Shown: positions 41,560 through 44,781 of the stretch, piece after piece
How the letters are laid out: every line of letters starts with the position of its first letter
Numbering within the stretch: the stretch's first letter is position 1
Origin: VFKE01 sp031400955
GTDB taxonomy: Bacteria; Verrucomicrobiota; Verrucomicrobiia; Verrucomicrobiales; Verrucomicrobiaceae
Reading direction: 5' to 3'
DNA: 44,781 nucleotides
NCBI GenBank assembly: GCA_031400955.1
Contig: JANNQW010000285.1
Coordinates: 1 to 44,781 of the forward strand
Translations under genes and position numbers: made by a program
The notes under the pieces: model-generated
The model's input: the letters and a program-made list of their open reading frames with translations, nothing else
What the model was told of the DNA's origin: nothing
Databases searched by the model: none

Positions 41560-42405
41560 TCATGGATCGTCATGCTGTCGCACGAGTTTTTGGTAAATGC
41601 TGGCGATGCGGCGTGTAGTGGGGCCGGGGGCACGTGAGAGTTTCCGACCGTTAATTTGCGAAATGGGCTGCACGCCGCGGATGGATGAGGTGAGAAAGGC
41701 TTCCTCAGCATGCTTCAGCGCCGAGTAAGATAGACTTTTCTCCTCTAAAGCCTCACCGTTTGATCGACAGAATTCCAGAACCAGTTCACGCGTGATACCC
41801 GAGAGGCAACCGGAGGAAAGTGGAGGCGTGACGGCGCGACCGTTGCGCACAATAAAAACATTGGTAGTCGCGCCCTCGCAGAGTTCTCCACGGGTGTTGG
41901 CGAATACGGCTTCCCCCGCGCCTTTGGCATGAGCGGCACCCAACGCAAGCATATTGTCGGCATAGGATGAGCATTTGGCGCCCGCGATGGCGCTGCGCTC
42001 GTTGCGCAGCCAGGGGACGGTGACGATTTTCACCGTGCGCGAATGACGCTGGAGGGGCACGGCATGCACGACGCAATTGGGCTGGGCTCCGGCGCCAGTC
42101 TCCGGAGCTTCGCCAGCGGTGACTGTAAAGCGGACTCTGGCTTCACTCAATCCGTTGGCCTGTAGTGTTTGTTTCATGCTTTCAATGAATTCGTCCCTGA
42201 TTGGAGGACGGATTCCTAAAATTTGGCAGGAATGCACCAGACGCCTCCAGTGCCGCGTCACCGCAAAAGGGCGTCCGTCGCGAGCGCGGAGCGTTTCAAA
42301 GGCTCCGCAACCAACGGTGAATCCACGGTCAAGTGGCGAAATGCGCGCCAGCGATGCCGGGAACAGCGCTCCGTTGATCCAAATGATGGGTTCATTTTCA
42401 GACAC
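41560..42405 (-). CDS. Class IV aminotransferase / aminodeoxychorismate lyase family protein
   Basis: 281-residue PLP fold-type IV enzyme. The PLP lysine is probably Lys144 in AGAKCSSYADNMLALGAA, and Glu177 in ELCEGATTNVFIV is the conserved cofactor-contact residue. The N-terminal ISPLDRGFTVGCGAFETLR (22-40) is typical. The family includes branched-chain aminotransferase, D-amino acid aminotransferase and PabC; the motif set does not separate them. PabC (folate) is plausible but no pab gene is next to it. The start is GTG at 42405. It diverges from the ECF sigma gene across 435 bases. Confidence 0.85.
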   Translation of the reverse strand: MSENEPIIWINGALFPASLARISPLDRGFTVGCGAFETLRARDGRPFAVTRHWRRLVHSCQILGIRPPIRDEFIESMKQTLQANGLSEARVRFTVTAGEAPETGAGAQPNCVVHAVPLQRHSRTVKIVTVPWLRNERSAIAGAKCSSYADNMLALGAAHAKGAGEAVFANTRGELCEGATTNVFIVRNGRAVTPPLSSGCLSGITRELVLEFCRSNGEALEEKSLSYSALKHAEEAFLTSSIRGVQPISQINGRKLSRAPGPTTRRIASIYQKLVRQHDDP

Positions 42406-42840
42406 AAATTAGTAATACGTTGTGAGGGGGCTTGGAAAAAGGCTGGTCGTATTTGTTCAATATAAAGGCAAAAATATAACGTCTGCCTATCGATTAAATT
42501 TTTTATGCACGGTGCAGTGGTAGTTATTGGCGAACGCCCGCCACCTACTGAAGCTTGCGAGACGGCTCGATGCTTCCAGCCATTATCACCGCCTTGTTTT
42601 TCGCCGCGTCGGGAATCAGCGGTCGCCAGGCAGCCATGACGTGTTCTCATGCCGCTCGCGATGCGGCTGGAAGAAGACCGGCGGAGTCAGGTCACGGTGC
42701 TCGGCGCATTCATCGCGGTATCTGGATAAATCTGATACTGGCTTGATCAAGATGCCGCTGTATGTCGAGAAACATCGCATTCCGGAAAAACTTATCATCA
42801 TCCACACAAAACATCCGGTGTCCGCCGTTATACCTGATGA
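42406..42840. other. Intergenic region with a possible transporter remnant
   Basis: 435 bases between divergent genes. The left part is AT-rich (about 42449-42502) and could hold promoters for either side, but I see no clear -10/-35 pair. From 42571 the plus strand reads MLPAIITALFFAASGISGRQ before losing any family character; this resembles the first helix of EamA/DMT-type transporters and may be a decayed gene start. No tRNA, terminator or known RNA is visible. Confidence 0.4.
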
Positions 42841-43374
42841 ATGATTGCATCAGCCTCACGAATGACGGACTCCGAATCTGGCTCCTGGCGAGACTGGTAT
42901 CGGCAGCACGCCAGCCGACTGCTGCTCTACGCGAGGCAATGGTTGCCGGAGCGAGCCGACGCCGAGGACGCGGTGCAGACTGGGTTTGTAAAATTTTGGC
43001 GGAACAAGCCGAATGCCACAGAGTCTGACACCCCGCTGCTTTACACGACGGTTCGTTGCGCGGCGCTCGATTTGCTGAAACGCAATGCCCGTCGTGTTAG
43101 ACGGGAAGATCAACTGGCCTTGGAAAGCGGCGACGTCTGGTGGGATGCCGACACCCTGACTCACCAGGAAATTGCATGTGATATTCGCCGCGCCATGGAG
43201 AGCCTCCCTGCTGCCCAGAGGGAAGTGATTGTGCTACGCGTCTGGGCCGAACTCAGCTTTGCGGAGATCGCCGCAACCGTGGGCGAAAGCATCAATACGA
43301 TCACATCCCGCTACCGGTATGCACTGGAGAAACTAAAGAAAATCATGACGGAGGAAGACTATGAACGAATCTGA
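42841..43374 (+). CDS. ECF-type RNA polymerase sigma factor
   Basis: 177 residues. Region 2 is WYRQHASRLLLYARQWLPER followed by ADAEDAVQTGFVKFWRN (core and -10 binding). Region 4 is ESLPAAQREVIVLRVWAELS followed by the helix-turn-helix FAEIAATVGESINTITSRYR. There is no region 1 or 3, as expected for ECF sigma factors. The start may be the ATG at 42841 or, in frame, at 42862; neither has a clear Shine-Dalgarno sequence. The next gene overlaps by 14 bases and is a membrane-anchored putative regulator, the usual arrangement for a sigma/anti-sigma pair. Confidence 0.93.
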   Translation: MIASASRMTDSESGSWRDWYRQHASRLLLYARQWLPERADAEDAVQTGFVKFWRNKPNATESDTPLLYTTVRCAALDLLKRNARRVRREDQLALESGDVWWDADTLTHQEIACDIRRAMESLPAAQREVIVLRVWAELSFAEIAATVGESINTITSRYRYALEKLKKIMTEEDYERI

Positions 43375-43789
43375 ATTTGAAAATCAACTGCGCGGACTGC
43401 AACCCGTCTCCCCTTCCAACTCGCTGCAAGGCCGCATTGCCGCTGCGTTGCCACTTGAAAAATCACGGCGCAATTTTTTGAGCGTCTGGTTAATGGAACG
43501 AATGCTCTGGGCGGCGGGCGGTGCCATCGCCGTCTGGCTCCTGATGCCTCGACCAGTCCTATCACCCGGGCCTTCGATAGATGCCACAACTCCACAAGTT
43601 GCCAGAGCACCCCGCGTTTCGGAAGAACCTTCCGCGTGGTCAGATGAAGGCGTGCAACTCATCGATGGCGGGACGCCCGCCAGGATTCTGCGCCGACTGG
43701 TGCTGGAACGTCATCACTCACCAGACGGTAATGCCGAAATGCGGGTGCCGCGCGAAGATGTGATTCTGCTGCCTGTGGCATTTCGATAA
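43361..43789 (+). CDS. Small single-pass membrane protein, putative anti-sigma factor
   Basis: 142 residues. A short cytosolic N-terminus (residues 1-44) is followed by one transmembrane helix around 46-62 (RMLWAAGGAIAVWLLMP) and about 80 residues outside. No zinc-binding HxxxCxxC motif, so it is not a ZAS-type anti-sigma factor. The role is inferred from its position: its start lies inside the sigma gene (14-base overlap), so it is made together with the sigma factor. It could equally be an assembly or sensor protein. Confidence 0.75.
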   Translation: MNESEFENQLRGLQPVSPSNSLQGRIAAALPLEKSRRNFLSVWLMERMLWAAGGAIAVWLLMPRPVLSPGPSIDATTPQVARAPRVSEEPSAWSDEGVQLIDGGTPARILRRLVLERHHSPDGNAEMRVPREDVILLPVAFR

Positions 43790-43837
43790 TCGGATCCATT
43801 TATTTCAGACTCATTCAAACCCAAACTCACACATCAC

Positions 43838-44781
43838 ATGAAGACCATCGTTCATCCCATCCTCGCCGCTGCCGCTCTCTGCATTACCTCAGTATCTGCC
43901 GAAGAAATCAAGAAAAACGAGCCCGCGCCCAGCCAGGCTGAAGTCAAAGTTGGCCCCCTCTCCTTCTCGGTCAAATCCACCGTAAATGTGGAATCCGGCG
44001 TCAAAGGTAAGACCGCTTATCTTGGCGTGGTCACGGCCCCATTGTCCCCGCAATTGCGTGCCCAGCTCGATCTGCCAGAGGGTATGGGCTTGAGCGTCGA
44101 GGCGGTCGCCAAGGACAGCCCGGCGGAGATGGCCGGCATCAAGCAATATGATGTGTTGAAAAAATTCAACGACCAGATGCTCTGCGCTCAAGAACAGCTC
44201 TCGGTCCTCGTAAAAGCCGCCGGGAAAGATGCCAAAGTCACACTGATTCTCCTGCGCGGCGGCAAGGAACTAAACGTAAATGCCGTGCTCGGCGAACACG
44301 ATGAGCCGGAAAGTGGCAAGGCCAAGTTCTCCATCAATGGAGTGCCCGGCATGTCTATTGAAGTTGTCGACTTTGATCGAATGCTCAAAGAGGGCGTCAA
44401 GGGTGTGCCCCCCGGTATCATTCCGGAAATACTAAGCCAGGCCTTCGGCGAAGGCACAGGCAAGCGCGGATCGGCCGGCATCCAGCAGCACTTGGAAGAG
44501 ATGCGCCAGAAGAACGAAAAGCGGCAGAATGAAATCGAAGCCAAGATCGATGGAGCCATCGACAAGGCACGTGACGCCAATAAAAAAATCGATCCCAACG
44601 GATCAGCCAAAGCCCAGATGTTCTCGTTCTATCCCGGCGGACAGTCGCAAAGTGCGGTGACGATTGCCGACACCGAAGGCTCGGTGGAAATCAACGATAC
44701 CAACGGCAAACGAACGGTGATAGTGAAGGATGCCTCGGGAAAAGAGATTCATTCCGGGCCGCTCAACTCCGAAGCTGACCA
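43838..44781 (+). CDS. Exported PDZ-domain protein (3' end missing)
   Basis: About 314 residues to the window edge without a stop. A signal peptide (MKTIVHPILAAAALCITSVSAEE) is followed by a PDZ domain around residues 60-150: YLGVVTAPLSPQLRAQLDL, AVAKDSPAEMAGIKQYDVL and KVTLILLRGGKEL are the conserved strand and ligand-groove segments. A charged helical region (QQHLEEMRQKNEKRQNEIEA) follows. No protease domain is seen in the visible part. It follows the ECF sigma/anti-sigma pair with 48 bases between, a common arrangement in which the sigma factor controls envelope-stress proteins. Confidence 0.85.
   Translation, partial: MKTIVHPILAAAALCITSVSAEEIKKNEPAPSQAEVKVGPLSFSVKSTVNVESGVKGKTAYLGVVTAPLSPQLRAQLDLPEGMGLSVEAVAKDSPAEMAGIKQYDVLKKFNDQMLCAQEQLSVLVKAAGKDAKVTLILLRGGKELNVNAVLGEHDEPESGKAKFSINGVPGMSIEVVDFDRMLKEGVKGVPPGIIPEILSQAFGEGTGKRGSAGIQQHLEEMRQKNEKRQNEIEAKIDGAIDKARDANKKIDPNGSAKAQMFSFYPGGQSQSAVTIADTEGSVEINDTNGKRTVIVKDASGKEIHSGPLNSEAD

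Noticed and set aside
1..44781. CRISPR array, insertion sequence, phage or plasmid genes
   Set aside because: No regularly spaced direct repeats, transposase, integrase or replication genes are visible anywhere in the window.

Overview
The window reads as a chromosomal segment of a Gram-negative bacterium, most likely a member of the Verrucomicrobiota. The evidence is a lipid A gene (lpxD), secreted ThuA and DUF1080 proteins, a gliding-type ABC/GldG/DUF4340 operon, a menaquinone pathway, and many short palindromic or heptamer repeats, some of them inside coding sequence. The lineage is an inference from gene content; there is no rRNA or other strict marker here. I see no tRNA, rRNA, CRISPR array, insertion sequence, integrase or phage gene.

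Layout. 1-6482 carries most of the menaquinone pathway on the minus strand (menE, menC, menA, menB) with mnmA, interrupted by a plus-strand RCK_C (TrkA-C) membrane protein. 6568-8415 holds a small membrane protein and lpxD. 8632-13580 is a four-gene minus-strand operon: a WXG100-like protein, a coiled-coil protein, a second tiny WxD hairpin protein and a 1299-residue membrane FtsK/SpoIIIE ATPase built like EssC/EccC. It looks like a reduced type VII-like secretion locus in a diderm and is the most interesting system here. A divergent exported protein of unknown function lies next to it. 14970-20026 (plus) has ThuA, a phytanoyl-CoA dioxygenase-like protein, DUF1015 and two CNNM/CorC-type proteins. 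20023-22615 (minus) has menD and menF, completing the early menaquinone steps. 22735-25691 (minus) has an exported protein, an Lgt-family protein and a translationally overlapping radical SAM enzyme that resembles the tetraether-lipid-synthase family. 25827-28004 (plus) has a CCA-adding-type nucleotidyltransferase and a lipoprotein, followed by a clear intrinsic terminator. 28135-30579 (minus) has hemB and cysS. 30662-34643 (plus) has an MFS transporter, a homoserine-dehydrogenase-like SAF protein and an FAD oxidoreductase. 34698-39789 (minus) is the ABC ATPase/permease/GldG/DUF4340 operon. 39918-42405 has DUF1080, DUF167, an AP2-like protein and a class IV aminotransferase. The right end (plus) is an ECF sigma factor, an overlapping putative anti-sigma protein and a truncated PDZ protein.

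How the genes work together. MenF, MenD, MenC, MenE, MenB and MenA cover chorismate to demethylmenaquinone, apart from MenH, the thioesterase and the final methyltransferase, which are not in the window. HemB and the quinone genes fit a respiratory lifestyle. A second theme is repeat invasion: two near-identical hairpin elements, a palindrome inside menC, a duplicated menC 5' end around another palindrome, and in-frame heptamer or palindrome tracts in mnmA, menD and the radical SAM gene.
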